Source: Anabaena sp. UHCC 0204
GTDB lineage: Bacteria; Cyanobacteriota; Cyanobacteriia; Cyanobacteriales; Nostocaceae
NCBI RefSeq assembly: GCF_009711975.1
Contig: NZ_VIKW01000008.1
Span: forward strand, 1 to 64,000
Length of the DNA stretch: 64,000 bases
Reading direction: 5' to 3'
The notes under the pieces were generated by a model. It did not search any database, was not told the origin of the DNA, and worked only from the letters and a program-made list of their open reading frames with translations. This document shows positions 26,852 through 36,470 of this stretch, piece by piece. The translations under genes and the position numbers were made by a program. Within the stretch, counting starts at the first letter, position 1, and every line of letters starts with the position of its first letter.

Positions 26852-28144
26852 ATGCTTGTAGAATTCAGTGTAGAAAATTATCGTTCAATCCAAGAAAAGC
26901 AAACATTAATTATGGTAGCTTCTGAAGATGAAACCATGCTAGATAGTAATACTTTTTCTATCCCTAATAATGATGATTTACGCTTAGTTACAAGCACTGC
27001 TATTTATGGTCCTAATGCTTCAGGTAAAAGTAATTTACTCAAAGCTATGCAAACCCTGAAAAATCTTGTAATTAACTCAGCTAGTAGAATGCAAATTGGT
27101 GATAAATTACCTGTTGAAGCATTTAGATTAAATAGTGAATCAGCAAAAAAGCCTAGTAGTTTTGAAGTAATTTTTATTCGTGATGATATTCGTTATGAAT
27201 ATGGAGTTTCTTTAAATCGAGAACGAGTATTTGAAGAGTGGTTAATTGCTTATCCCAATGAAATTCAGCAAAACTGGTTTTCTCGTGAATATCTGCCAGA
27301 TAATCCAAAATTTCAACCAGATGAAGGATATAAATGGTCTTTTGGTAAAGGATTAAAAGGGGAAAAAAAACGTATTCAAAGATTTGTTCGTTCTAATTCT
27401 TTATTTATATCTCATGCTGCACAAAATAATCATCCTCAATTAACAGAGGTATTTATTTTTTTTCAAGATGAAATAAATATTCTTCTCCATATAGATACTC
27501 CCTACATAGTTGATGATAATAATAATAAAAATTTTCAGAACCAAATTGCTAAGTTATTAACTGAAGCAGATACTGATATTGCTGATCTAAAGATTGAAAG
27601 TACACCTAAGACATTAAATTCTAGTTTGACTTATTTTCTTCAACAGGAAATGGAGAATAGAGGAATGAATATAAGTATGAAAGATATCACTGATGTGGGA
27701 AAATTAGATATTATAACTGTTCATAAAATGAATGACTCCGAACAAGAAGTAGAATTTGATATAGATGATGAATCTGATGGTACACAACGTTTATTTGAAA
27801 TAGCTGGACTTTGGCTGTATGTATTAGAATATGGAGAAGTAATATTCATAGATGAACTAGATAGAAGTTTACACCCAGTTCTTTCTAAAGCCTTAATTAA
27901 AATGTTTAATAATCCAGAAATTAATAAAAACAATGCCCAATTAATATTTACAACTCATGACACTACACTGTTAGATGATGAAATATTCAGACCTGACCAA
28001 GTATGGTTTACTGAGAAAGATAACAGCATGACTCAACTATATTCATTGCTTGATTTTCGACCTCGTGAAAATGAATCTTTACAAAAAGGTTATCTACTAG
28101 GTCGCTATGGTGCTATTCCTTTTATTAATGGGTTAACTATCTAA
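26852..28144 (+). CDS. RloA/AbiLi-like AAA ATPase of a defence pair
   Basis: A 430-residue ABC/SMC-type ATPase of the OLD/RloA group: Walker A IYGPNASGKSN (51-61), a long insertion with helical segments, the signature region DDESDGTQRLFEIAGLWL and Walker B VIFIDELDRSLHP, with the H-loop in FTTHDTTLL. The following gene encodes the TOPRIM-like RloB partner 6 bp on. Such pairs (AbiLi/AbiLii, RloA/RloB) are phage-abortive systems. A MITE lies directly upstream. Confidence 0.87.
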   Translation: MLVEFSVENYRSIQEKQTLIMVASEDETMLDSNTFSIPNNDDLRLVTSTAIYGPNASGKSNLLKAMQTLKNLVINSASRMQIGDKLPVEAFRLNSESAKKPSSFEVIFIRDDIRYEYGVSLNRERVFEEWLIAYPNEIQQNWFSREYLPDNPKFQPDEGYKWSFGKGLKGEKKRIQRFVRSNSLFISHAAQNNHPQLTEVFIFFQDEINILLHIDTPYIVDDNNNKNFQNQIAKLLTEADTDIADLKIESTPKTLNSSLTYFLQQEMENRGMNISMKDITDVGKLDIITVHKMNDSEQEVEFDIDDESDGTQRLFEIAGLWLYVLEYGEVIFIDELDRSLHPVLSKALIKMFNNPEINKNNAQLIFTTHDTTLLDDEIFRPDQVWFTEKDNSMTQLYSLLDFRPRENESLQKGYLLGRYGAIPFINGLTI

Positions 28145-28150
28145 AAATAT

Positions 28151-28816
28151 ATGTCACGGGGAAAATCTACCAATAATTTAAAACGAAGTTCAAGAAATCA
28201 AAACTCTAGAAGTTACTTCTTAATTGTAGTTGAAGGTGAAGAAACAGAATATAACTATTTCAATTCTCTAATAAGAGAACTAAAATTAACAACAATTAAA
28301 ATAAAAGTTGTTTCTGCTGCTGGTGGAGATCCTTTGGTGATTGTAAATACAGCTTATAAGTTATTTCAAGAAAAACAACAGGAAAGTAAAAGGGGAGGTG
28401 AACCAAAATATGATGAGGTATTTTGTATATTTGATGATGATAATAAACCAGAAAAATATAAACAAGCTCTCAGTACAGCAAAAGAATATAATTTTGAATC
28501 TATAACATCAATACCCTGTTTTGAATTTTGGTTTTTACTACATTATTGTTATACTACAACTCCCTTTAGTAGTTACAAAGAATTACGTCCAAAGCTAGAA
28601 TCGGAAATGAAAAAAGAGGGTATTCTCAAACAAGGAGAAACTTATAATAAAAGTTATAAATTGCTATATGAAAAACTCAAACTCAATCAAGATAAAGCTA
28701 TTGATCATGCTATTAAACTAGAGCAAAAGCATCCTAACGAAGATGGATGTACTAAACCATCAACAAAAGTACATATTCTAATTGATAAACTGAAAAAACA
28801 AAAAAACTTTGAATGA
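28151..28816 (+). CDS. RloB/AbiLii-like TOPRIM-type effector
   Basis: A 221-residue RloB-family protein. TOPRIM-like motifs are the Glu in FLIVVEGEETEYNYF (E28) and the acidic FDDDNKPEKY (D95-D97). The family hallmark IPCFEFWFLLHY follows. The C-terminus is basic and helical. It is the predicted nuclease effector controlled by the upstream ATPase. RloB is distinct from the DUF4435 effector of PARIS, although the two systems share layout. Confidence 0.87.
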   Translation: MSRGKSTNNLKRSSRNQNSRSYFLIVVEGEETEYNYFNSLIRELKLTTIKIKVVSAAGGDPLVIVNTAYKLFQEKQQESKRGGEPKYDEVFCIFDDDNKPEKYKQALSTAKEYNFESITSIPCFEFWFLLHYCYTTTPFSSYKELRPKLESEMKKEGILKQGETYNKSYKLLYEKLKLNQDKAIDHAIKLEQKHPNEDGCTKPSTKVHILIDKLKKQKNFE

Positions 28817-28820
28817 GCAG

Positions 28821-29699
28821 TTAATTTTTTACATTATTAAAAGTTTTTAATTGCCGAAAAGAATGCAATTTATTTAGAAACTTATCACCATCAAAACTCA
28901 AGGGATCAACTTTTCCACCTGCCACATCTACAGCTTTATGAGTAGTAATTCTATCATCTGGAACTTGACTTTGAGCAATTAACCAAGCTAAAGAATCGTA
29001 TTGAGCTTCCGTATATCCTGTATGTTCCTTAATATTACGTTTACCCCAAGCATCAGGAGGAGTTTCTAGAGAAACATGATAAGCAAAATTATTCACAGAT
29101 GGAGGTAAATTAGGATTAGTCTGGACAGTTTCCACACCATTAGCACCATTGAACACCGAATTACCAGCACCAAAAGCGCGTTTTTCTGGAGGAACTAAAT
29201 AAATCACTTGTCCCTCTAAAGTAATTAAAGCGTGATAACTGGCTTGAACATTTTCATCATCATGAGGTGTTTGAAAAAAATTAATGGCGCTAGAAGTTGA
29301 ATTAGTGGTTTCATGAAGGACAATAATAGGTTGATGATTAAAAGGGACACCATTAATATCTGCGGTATAGCGATCGCCATAATTACTAGGATCAACTTTA
29401 GCTTGGACAAAATTAGGTCTATACTGAGTAAAGGCTTTAGTCGTGGAGTATCTGCTAATAACTCGCTTGGTTTGTTCAGAAGAGTTAGTTAAATTAGGTA
29501 AATTAGGTTGCTGTTCCTCGGTTTTTTTTGCTGACTGAAATAGGGTTTGTGGATATTGACTCCAGATTGTAGGATCTGAATTCGATGTACTAATATTATT
29601 TTGTGGTTTTCTAGATCCACCAACAAATAAGGCTAAAATCAGAGCCGCAAGCAGGAAAAAAATTAGCATTACTCTAGTCGCCCAGTCTCGAAATCTCAT
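28821..29699 (-). CDS. N-acetylmuramoyl-L-alanine amidase (Amidase_2/PGRP type), membrane-anchored
   Basis: A 292-residue cell-wall amidase. An N-terminal membrane segment (VMLIFFLLAALILALFVGG, about 10-28) is followed by a low-complexity linker and a zinc amidase domain (about 120-280). Zinc ligands appear in PIIVLHETTN and ITTHKAVDVAGGKVDP, with ASYHALITLEGQVIYLVP between them. It should cleave the amide between MurNAc and the stem peptide on the periplasmic side. It is tail to tail with RloB (4 bp between stops). Confidence 0.88.
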   Translation of the reverse strand: MRFRDWATRVMLIFFLLAALILALFVGGSRKPQNNISTSNSDPTIWSQYPQTLFQSAKKTEEQQPNLPNLTNSSEQTKRVISRYSTTKAFTQYRPNFVQAKVDPSNYGDRYTADINGVPFNHQPIIVLHETTNSTSSAINFFQTPHDDENVQASYHALITLEGQVIYLVPPEKRAFGAGNSVFNGANGVETVQTNPNLPPSVNNFAYHVSLETPPDAWGKRNIKEHTGYTEAQYDSLAWLIAQSQVPDDRITTHKAVDVAGGKVDPLSFDGDKFLNKLHSFRQLKTFNNVKN

Positions 29700-29736
29700 A
29701 TATTTAATATAGATGTTTAATCAACTAAATTTAATG

Positions 29737-30171
29737 TTACTTATTCAACCAATAATCTGGTATCCAGAAATTATTAATATTCATTAAAATTGCCCCTGAG
29801 ATAAAATTCTCATTGTTATCTTCAAAAGAAGCTGTTGGGAAAGTTAAACCAAAAATTTCATCATTGTCCATTACCTGAGCAAGTATACAATCAAAATTAA
29901 ATTCTAATTCATTAATGCTAATACATGGGATGCCAGATTCATCATCATCATATTCTTCATCTAGCTGAAATTGACCATATTGGATATCATACCTCAACCA
30001 CTCAAGACGTTCAAATTCATCATCAGGGATAATAGCAGCTACGTCTTTTCCCCATTTTGCCAATACGAGGCGCTGTTTCTCCAATATCACCTCACTAATA
30101 ATCAACGAAATTTTACTCTGGATTACATCTATTTGTAAGCGGATAAAACCATCCTCTTGACTTTTCAACAT
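29737..30171 (-). CDS. Hypothetical protein with Phd/YefM-like core segment
   Basis: A 144-residue acidic protein. Residues around LEKQRLVLAKWGKDVAAIIPDDEFERLEWL resemble the Phd/YefM antitoxin pattern (a self-repression strand and 'aaivp.eeferl'), but the rest does not match known antitoxins and no toxin gene is adjacent. The long C-terminal part (FNFDCILAQVMDNDEIFGLTFP...) is unknown. ATG at 30171 is preferred over an upstream TTG at 30204. It is divergent from metH with 95 bp between starts. Confidence 0.5.
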   Translation of the reverse strand: MLKSQEDGFIRLQIDVIQSKISLIISEVILEKQRLVLAKWGKDVAAIIPDDEFERLEWLRYDIQYGQFQLDEEYDDDESGIPCISINELEFNFDCILAQVMDNDEIFGLTFPTASFEDNNENFISGAILMNINNFWIPDYWLNK

Positions 30172-30266
30172 ATTGTTTTCTTGACAACCTGTATAAACTA
30201 TCAAAATCTAGGAAAATAATAAATTAAGTGTACTATCACAAAACTAACTCTATTTTTTCACATAAT

Positions 30267-33200
30267 ATGACCCATCCTTTCCTCAAACACCTACATAGTC
30301 CAGCACGTCCCGTTATCGTCTTTGACGGCGCAATGGGAACAAATCTGCAAACCCAAAACCTCACGGCTGAGGACTTCGGAGGCGCACAGTATGAAGGCTG
30401 TAACGAATATCTAGTCCACAGTAAGCCCGAAGCCATAATTAAAGTTCACCGTGACTTTCTGACTGCTGGTGCTGATGTCATTGAAACCGACACCTTTGGA
30501 TCTATGTCCATAGTTTTAGCAGAATATGACCTAGCAGACCAGGCTTACTACCTCACCAAAACCGCCGCCGAACTCGCCAAAAGTGTGGCTGTGGAATTTT
30601 CTACACCAGAAAAACCCCGATTTGTAGCCGGTTCGATTGGTCCAACAACCAAACTACCCACCTTGGGACATATTGATTTTGACACCATGAAAGATTCTTT
30701 TGCTGAACAAGCAGAAGCACTGTTTGATGGTGGTGTTGATTTATTTCTAGTGGAAACCTGCCAAGATGTGCTGCAAATTAAAGCCGCATTAAATGGGATT
30801 GAGGAAGTTTTTGCCAAAAAAGGGGAAAGAAGACCCTTAATGGTGTCTGTGACTATGGAAAGCATGGGAACAATGCTGGTAGGTACAGAAATCAATGCTG
30901 TTCTGACGATTTTAGAACCTTATCCGATTGATATTCTCGGTTTGAACTGCGCCACTGGTCCAGACTTGATGAAACCACATATCAAGTATTTATCAGAACA
31001 TTCACCTTTCGTAGTTTCCTGTATTCCTAACGCCGGTTTACCGGAAAATGTTGGTGGTCAAGCGCATTACCGACTGACACCGATGGAATTACGGATGTCT
31101 TTAATGCACTTTATCGAAGATTTAGGTGTCCAAGTGATTGGGGGTTGCTGTGGGACACGGCCAGAACACATTCAACAATTAGCAGAAATTGCTAAAGAGT
31201 TAAAACCGAAAGTTAGACAGCCAAGTTTAGAACCAGCAGCCGCATCAATTTATTCTACTCAGCCTTATGAACAAGATAATTCTTTCTTGATTGTTGGTGA
31301 ACGTCTTAACGCCAGTGGTTCTAAAAAATGCCGGGATTTACTCAACGCCGAAGACTGGGATGGTTTAGTCTCAATGGCGCGAAGTCAAGTTAAAGAAGGC
31401 GCACACATCCTTGATGTTAACGTTGATTATGTGGGACGTGACGGCGTGCGTGATATGCACGAGCTAGTTTCCCGAATTGTTAATAATGTTACATTACCGT
31501 TAATGCTCGATTCCACAGAATGGGAAAAAATGGAAGCGGGTTTAAAGGTGGCTGGTGGTAAGTGTTTGCTCAATTCTACCAACTATGAAGATGGCGAACC
31601 GCGATTTTTGAAAGTGCTAGAATTGGCGAAAAAATACGGTGCTGGTGTAATTATTGGGACAATTGACGAAGATGGTATGGCGCGGACAGCCGAGAAAAAG
31701 TTTCAAATTGCCCAACGTGCTTACCGTCAAGCGGTAGAATATGGTATTGCTCCCACGGAAATCTTTTTTGATACTTTGGCTCTACCTATTTCTACTGGGA
31801 TTGAAGAAGATCGGGAAAATGGCAAGGCTACCATTGAATCAATTCGCCGTATTCGTCAAGAATTGCCAGGAAGTCATGTAATTCTTGGTGTTTCCAATAT
31901 ATCTTTTGGGTTAAATCCAGCATCGCGGATGGTGTTAAACTCGATGTTTTTGCATGAAGCGATGACTGCGGGTATGGATGCAGCTATTGTCAGCGCGAGT
32001 AAAATTTTACCACTGGCGAAAATTGATCCCCAGCATCAAGAAGTTTGTCGGCAGTTAATTTATGATGAACGCAAATTTGATGGTAATGTCTGCGTTTATG
32101 ATCCTTTGGGAGAATTGACAACAATTTTTGCGGGAGTCAAAACCAAACGGAATACGGGAATTGATGAAAATCTCCCTATTCCCGAACGTTTGAAACGGCA
32201 TATTATTGACGGTGAACGCATTGGTTTAGAAACACAATTAACCAAGGCTTTAGAACAATATCCACCTTTAGAAATCATCAATACTTTCTTATTAGACGGG
32301 ATGAAAGTAGTGGGTGAATTGTTCGGTTCTGGACAAATGCAATTACCTTTTGTATTACAATCAGCCGAAACCATGAAAGCTGCGGTTGCGTATCTTGAAC
32401 CGTTTATGGAAAAGTCGGAATCTGGTAATAATGCGAAGGGAACTTTTGTAATTGCTACGGTGAAAGGTGATGTTCACGATATTGGTAAAAACCTGGTAGA
32501 TATCATTTTATCTAACAATGGCTACAAGGTGATTAACCTGGGAATTAAGCAATCTGTGGAAAACATCATTCAAGCTTACGAACAGTATAAACCTGATTGT
32601 ATTGCTATGAGTGGATTGTTAGTAAAATCTACTGCTTTTATGAAGGAGAATTTACAGGCTTTTAATGAAAAAGGAATTACTGTGCCGGTAATTTTAGGTG
32701 GTGCTGCTTTAACTCCTAAGTTTGTAAATCAAGATTGCCAAAATGCTTACAAAGGTAAAGTTGTTTATGGCAAAGATGCTTTTTCTGATTTGCATTTTAT
32801 GGATAAGTTAATGCCAGCTAAAACCGCAGGTAATTGGCATGATTTGCAGGGATTTTTGGATGAATTAGGAGAATCTGAAGAGTCAACAAATGGACAGAAG
32901 GAAACAGTAGATAATGCTGTTAAAGATCAAGTACCTGCTGAACCTAAAGTAATAGATACCCGTCGTTCGGAAGCAGTAGCTGTAGATATTGAACGTCCAA
33001 AACCACCTTTTTGGGGAACACAGTTTTTACAATCTGATGATATTTCTTTAGAGGAATTATTCTGGTATTTGGATTTGCAAGCTTTGGTAGCTGGACAATG
33101 GCAATTTCGCAAGCCAAAAGAACAATCTAAGGATGAATATCAGGCATTTTTAGCTGAGAAGGTTTATCCAATTTTAGAAGATTGGAAGCAGCGAATTATT

Positions 33201-33797
33201 GAGGAGAATTTATTACACCCTCAAGTAATTTATGGGTATTTCCCTTGTCAATCTGAAGGGAATACTTTACATATATATGATGTGGAGAATCAATCAAAAC
33301 AGGTGACAAGTTTTGAGTTTCCGCGTCAAAGGTCTTTTAATAGGTTATGTATTGCCGATTTCTTTGCACCAAAGGAGTCTGGAATAATTGATGTTTTCCC
33401 TATGCAAGCGGTGACTGTGGGGGAAATTGCAACGGAGTTTGGACAGAAATTATTTGCCAATAATCAATACACTGATTATCTGTATTTTCATGGTATGGCT
33501 GTACAGGTAGCGGAAGCTTTAGCAGAATGGACTCACGCGAGAATCCGTCGGGAGTTAGGTTTTGGTGATTCTGAACCGGATAATATTCGGGATATGTTAG
33601 CGCAGCGTTATCAAGGTTCTCGGTATAGTTTCGGCTATCCGGCTTGTCCGAATATTCAAGATCAGTTTAAGCAGTTGGAGTTGCTGGGAGTTGATAGGAT
33701 GAAGATGCACATGGATGAAAGTGAGCAATTATATCCTGAACAGTCTACAACGGCGATTATTACTTATCACCCTGTAGCGAAGTATTTCACGGCTTAA
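30267..33797 (+). CDS. metH: Cobalamin-dependent methionine synthase
   Basis: Transfers a methyl group from methyl-tetrahydrofolate to homocysteine. The 1176-residue product contains a homocysteine-binding domain (about 1-320, zinc cysteines in GGCCGT), a pterin-binding domain (about 345-600), a cap and B12-binding domain (about 640-870, with [10 protein letters not shown], the His ligand) and an AdoMet activation domain (about 940-1176). All four modules are present. ATG at 30267 gives the usual short N-terminus. A terminator follows at 33811. Confidence 0.98.
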   Translation: MTHPFLKHLHSPARPVIVFDGAMGTNLQTQNLTAEDFGGAQYEGCNEYLVHSKPEAIIKVHRDFLTAGADVIETDTFGSMSIVLAEYDLADQAYYLTKTAAELAKSVAVEFSTPEKPRFVAGSIGPTTKLPTLGHIDFDTMKDSFAEQAEALFDGGVDLFLVETCQDVLQIKAALNGIEEVFAKKGERRPLMVSVTMESMGTMLVGTEINAVLTILEPYPIDILGLNCATGPDLMKPHIKYLSEHSPFVVSCIPNAGLPENVGGQAHYRLTPMELRMSLMHFIEDLGVQVIGGCCGTRPEHIQQLAEIAKELKPKVRQPSLEPAAASIYSTQPYEQDNSFLIVGERLNASGSKKCRDLLNAEDWDGLVSMARSQVKEGAHILDVNVDYVGRDGVRDMHELVSRIVNNVTLPLMLDSTEWEKMEAGLKVAGGKCLLNSTNYEDGEPRFLKVLELAKKYGAGVIIGTIDEDGMARTAEKKFQIAQRAYRQAVEYGIAPTEIFFDTLALPISTGIEEDRENGKATIESIRRIRQELPGSHVILGVSNISFGLNPASRMVLNSMFLHEAMTAGMDAAIVSASKILPLAKIDPQHQEVCRQLIYDERKFDGNVCVYDPLGELTTIFAGVKTKRNTGIDENLPIPERLKRHIIDGERIGLETQLTKALEQYPPLEIINTFLLDGMKVVGELFGSGQMQLPFVLQSAETMKAAVAYLEPFMEKSESGNNAKGTFVIATVKGDVHDIGKNLVDIILSNNGYKVINLGIKQSVENIIQAYEQYKPDCIAMSGLLVKSTAFMKENLQAFNEKGITVPVILGGAALTPKFVNQDCQNAYKGKVVYGKDAFSDLHFMDKLMPAKTAGNWHDLQGFLDELGESEESTNGQKETVDNAVKDQVPAEPKVIDTRRSEAVAVDIERPKPPFWGTQFLQSDDISLEELFWYLDLQALVAGQWQFRKPKEQSKDEYQAFLAEKVYPILEDWKQRIIEENLLHPQVIYGYFPCQSEGNTLHIYDVENQSKQVTSFEFPRQRSFNRLCIADFFAPKESGIIDVFPMQAVTVGEIATEFGQKLFANNQYTDYLYFHGMAVQVAEALAEWTHARIRRELGFGDSEPDNIRDMLAQRYQGSRYSFGYPACPNIQDQFKQLELLGVDRMKMHMDESEQLYPEQSTTAIITYHPVAKYFTA

Positions 33798-33810
33798 TCG
33801 TATTTTCTCA

Positions 33811-33836
33811 CCCCCTTTATTGTCAGATAGAGGGGG
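33811..33836 (+). terminator. Terminator after metH
   Basis: CCCCCTTTA pairs with TAGAGGGGG over nine positions (one mismatch) and an 8-nt loop. The following T/A-rich stretch is short. It sits 13 bp after the stop codon. Confidence 0.6.
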
Positions 33837-33904
33837 GATTTAATTTAATATTAATAATGGGTTATGCGATCGCTCACTAATTTACCCTACAAACTAATTA
33901 GGGA

Positions 33905-34372
33905 TTAATGGAACATAGAAGCAGCTATTGCCGATGCGTTGTTCAAAACCTCCATAGTATTTCGCGCTGCCTCATTCACTCTGTCCAATGGGGTAGAATT
34001 GTTTAATATTGGTGCTGAACTGGCCAGTTGTGCGTAGACACCTAAAAGAAAATCAGGATCAACAACTGGCACACCATTGGTCTGGAAATGAGCGTTTCTT
34101 GTCACAACTAAAACTGGTTGATTTTGATAAAGGACAAAAGGGGGGTTGAGGCAGAAAATGTTATAAGGACTGTAAATACCGGATGTACCGCTATACATTC
34201 CAACAGAGTTACGGATGCTTTGGATTCCACTAAAACTGCCGTATATGCCATCAAGATTATTGATAGAGTTTGGATCATACTGGTTACTTGACAACAATCC
34301 TAGAAATACTCTATCAGCACTCCATAACTCAGCCATGCCATTAATCGCAATGAGAAACTCTAAAATTGACAT
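33905..34372 (-). CDS. Conserved cyanobacterial hypothetical protein
   Basis: A 155-residue protein beginning MSILEFLIAINGMAELWSADR. A Gly/Tyr/Ser-rich middle (DGIYGSFSGIQSIRNSVGMYSGTSGIYSPYN) leads into a strand-rich segment (NPPFVLYQNQPVLVVTRNAHF) and an Ala-rich end. No known domain, signal peptide or membrane segment is evident. ATG at 34372 is taken because the preceding 30 codons of open frame (to 34462) lack protein-like composition. A structural or surface role is possible but unsupported. Confidence 0.6.
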   Translation of the reverse strand: MSILEFLIAINGMAELWSADRVFLGLLSSNQYDPNSINNLDGIYGSFSGIQSIRNSVGMYSGTSGIYSPYNIFCLNPPFVLYQNQPVLVVTRNAHFQTNGVPVVDPDFLLGVYAQLASSAPILNNSTPLDRVNEAARNTMEVLNNASAIAASMFH

Positions 34373-34574
34373 TGTTTTAGCGGGTATAATTAGTTTTTCG
34401 GTCTTATACTGATTAAAGCAGAAGATATTTAGCCTACCAACACTCAGACAAATGTGATCCATTTGGTTGCAGCTTTGCGTGATAGCATCATAGAATAAAT
34501 TGAAAGAAATAGCATATTAGTAGATTAAACTGTAATTAATCACCAATAGGATAACGTAGTCAATAAAGCTATCT

Positions 34575-35069
34575 ATGTCTAACGAAAAGAAGCAAATTCC
34601 AACTTGGAAAGTTAATAGCAAAACTACAAACTATCAATGGGAGGGTGTGTTAGTTGCCTATTGGGAAGTTAGTCTTGATACAATAAGTGATGATTACACT
34701 CCTCAAGAAATTGATGCTCAAACCTTATTTAAAAAATGGGTAAAACTAGTTCATTTAAAATACCCCAATGGCTTGATTCCTATTCATTGGTTTGTTGAAC
34801 AGCCGGGACGTACTCAAACTGAGTTTATGCCCTTTGAGTTCAAGCATTACCCAAATTTAATGAATGAAAATTTCCTAACTTTCTATAATTGGCCAGTCAA
34901 CTCTTTAACAGGAGAGAGGTTGAATTGGCTAGAACTTCCAGTAATAGATAAATTTTGGAATTCTACGTATGCAGAGAAAGGAGGATTTATTCAGGAGGCT
35001 ACCGGTTGGAAACCTTCGATACTTCAGCCTTATGTTTACTTGCCAACTCTGACACAGATATTAGAATAG
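34575..35069 (+). CDS. Hypothetical protein
   Basis: A 164-residue protein without a recognised domain (MSNEKKQIPTWKVNSKTTNY...). It is soluble and rich in Trp and Pro; notable segments are WEGVLVAYWEVSLDTISDD, PIHWFVEQPGRTQTEFMPFE and TGWKPSILQPYVYLPTLTQ. It is divergent from the gene at 33905. The next gene on the same strand is a DUF4351 protein 83 bp on, too far to argue for an operon. Confidence 0.6.
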   Translation: MSNEKKQIPTWKVNSKTTNYQWEGVLVAYWEVSLDTISDDYTPQEIDAQTLFKKWVKLVHLKYPNGLIPIHWFVEQPGRTQTEFMPFEFKHYPNLMNENFLTFYNWPVNSLTGERLNWLELPVIDKFWNSTYAEKGGFIQEATGWKPSILQPYVYLPTLTQILE

Positions 35070-35152
35070 GTTTAAGAATATTTAATAATTTTTTTATCAA
35101 AAATAGTGTGGCGTAAATCTATCACTGTCTCAGTCCCCAGGAGTTAGCAAGA

Positions 35153-35395
35153 ATGTTTACTATGAGTGATTTAAAGAATACCAGATATTATCAAGAAGTG
35201 CGCTATGAGTCTGAGTTAAATCTGGTCATACGTCAGTTGGAACGTCGCATAGGTGGAATTAGTCAAGATTTACAGGTAAAAATTAATAAGTTGTCTGTGG
35301 AAGATTTAGAGAATTTAGGTTTAGCGTTGTTAGATTTTACCAGTAAAGCTGATTTGGTGGCTTGGTTGAATGATAAAGCAAATTTAGTTAGTTAA
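35153..35395 (+). CDS. DUF4351-domain protein, tandem copy 1
   Basis: 80 residues comprising a short N-terminal segment (MFTMSDLKNTRYYQEVRYES) and a DUF4351 domain (LERRIGGISQDLQVKINKLSVEDLENLGLALLDFTSKADLVAWL). In cyanobacteria this domain usually ends a longer Rpn/PD-(D/E)XK transposase-like nuclease. Here it stands alone, so it is either a domain fragment kept as a small protein or a remnant. The next gene is a close paralogue. Confidence 0.75.
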   Translation: MFTMSDLKNTRYYQEVRYESELNLVIRQLERRIGGISQDLQVKINKLSVEDLENLGLALLDFTSKADLVAWLNDKANLVS

Positions 35396-35486
35396 AAATT
35401 AATGGTGGGTTACGCTTTTTCTAACTCACCCTACTGCTATTATTTCCTATAAATTACCTCGTTTTAGTCTTCAGGATTTAATAAGA

Positions 35487-35729
35487 ATGTTTAGTATTAG
35501 TGATTTAAAAAATACAAGATATTATCAAGAAGTTCGCTATGAAGAGGCGTTAAATTACACTATGCGTCTACTTGAACGTCGTATAGGTGGAGTTAGTCAG
35601 GATTTACAGGTAAAAATTAATAAGTTGTCTGTGGAAGATTTGGAGAATTTAGGTTTAGCTTTGTTGGATTTTACCAGTGTAAATGATTTGGTTATTTGGT
35701 TAAATAATCAAGTTAGTTCTGAGGGTTAA
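35487..35729 (+). CDS. DUF4351-domain protein, tandem copy 2
   Basis: 80 residues, about 80% identical to the gene 92 bp upstream, including the start MFSISDLKNTRYYQEVRYE and the DUF4351 domain. The upstream regions also share the TTTA-rich leader and AAGAATG start context, so gene and leader were duplicated together. The stop lies 6 bp from that of the convergent Uma2 gene. Function unknown. Confidence 0.75.
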   Translation: MFSISDLKNTRYYQEVRYEEALNYTMRLLERRIGGVSQDLQVKINKLSVEDLENLGLALLDFTSVNDLVIWLNNQVSSEG

Positions 35730-35734
35730 ATTTA

Positions 35735-36298
35735 TCACTTTTTCCTTTGTAACCAAGCAAATATTTCCTCAACTGTGATGATTAAATTCACACCTTCTAA
35801 AACGGGTAATCTATCTGTTCCAGTTAACAATTCTGGTAAACTATGAGGCTGATAAACTAAAATTGAACGCTCATTTGGATCAAGCAACCATCCCAGTTTA
35901 GTACCATGTTTGATACAATGTAAAATATTGCCAGTTACCTTAGTTTGACTTTGAGCAGGTGAAAGAATTTCAATTACCCAATCTGGTGCAAAATTAATTC
36001 CACTGCTAATAATATCACCGCTTTCATCTAATGGAATTAAATCAGTAGTAATCACTGCAATATCAGGAACTACAGAACGATTACCACAGCTACAACGCAA
36101 TTCTGGAAATGCTTCATAATCACTTGTGGCTGTGTCAATAACTGTAACTAATCGTTTTTGTAAAAGACTATGTTTACCTCCACCCATCGGTTTTTGAATT
36201 GCTTCTGAGTTAATATATTCCCAAGCTGGTGACTCATCAATATAATCCAGTTTTAAGAATTCTTCTATGGTAATTATTTTTGCAACTGTTGTTGTCAT
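35735..36298 (-). CDS. Uma2-family (DUF820) putative nuclease, copy 2
   Basis: A 187-residue Uma2 protein. It has the usual start (ITIEEFLKLDYIDESPAWEYI), GGGKHSLLQKRL, the acidic VVPDIAVI strand, PDWVIEILSPAQSQ with the E-x-x-x-P motif and KLGWLLDPNERSILVYQP. It is probably a PD-(D/E)XK fold; the substrate is unknown. It converges on the DUF4351 pair. The copies at 15387 and 53506 are only distantly similar. Confidence 0.88.
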   Translation of the reverse strand: MTTTVAKIITIEEFLKLDYIDESPAWEYINSEAIQKPMGGGKHSLLQKRLVTVIDTATSDYEAFPELRCSCGNRSVVPDIAVITTDLIPLDESGDIISSGINFAPDWVIEILSPAQSQTKVTGNILHCIKHGTKLGWLLDPNERSILVYQPHSLPELLTGTDRLPVLEGVNLIITVEEIFAWLQRKK

Positions 36299-36437
36299 TT
36301 ATTTAAACTCAGCAGTTAAGATCAATTCTATCACGACTCTCAGTAAAAGTATTGCTTGTATATAAATAATCAGCTATCTCTTGTATTCTTGGTAAATTCA
36401 AGTTTTCAGATGTGAGACTAGAATAATTTCTTGAAGA

Positions 36438-36456
36438 GGGTGGGGTTTCCCCACCC
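36438..36456 (-). terminator. Terminator-like hairpin after putA
   Basis: GGGTGGGG-TTT-CCCCACCC is a perfect 8-bp stem, 15 bp beyond the putA stop on the minus strand. No T run follows in the putA direction (TCTTCAAG), so it is either a weak terminator or a dispersed repeat. Confidence 0.5.
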
Positions 36457-36470
36457 CTACATGATTTGGT

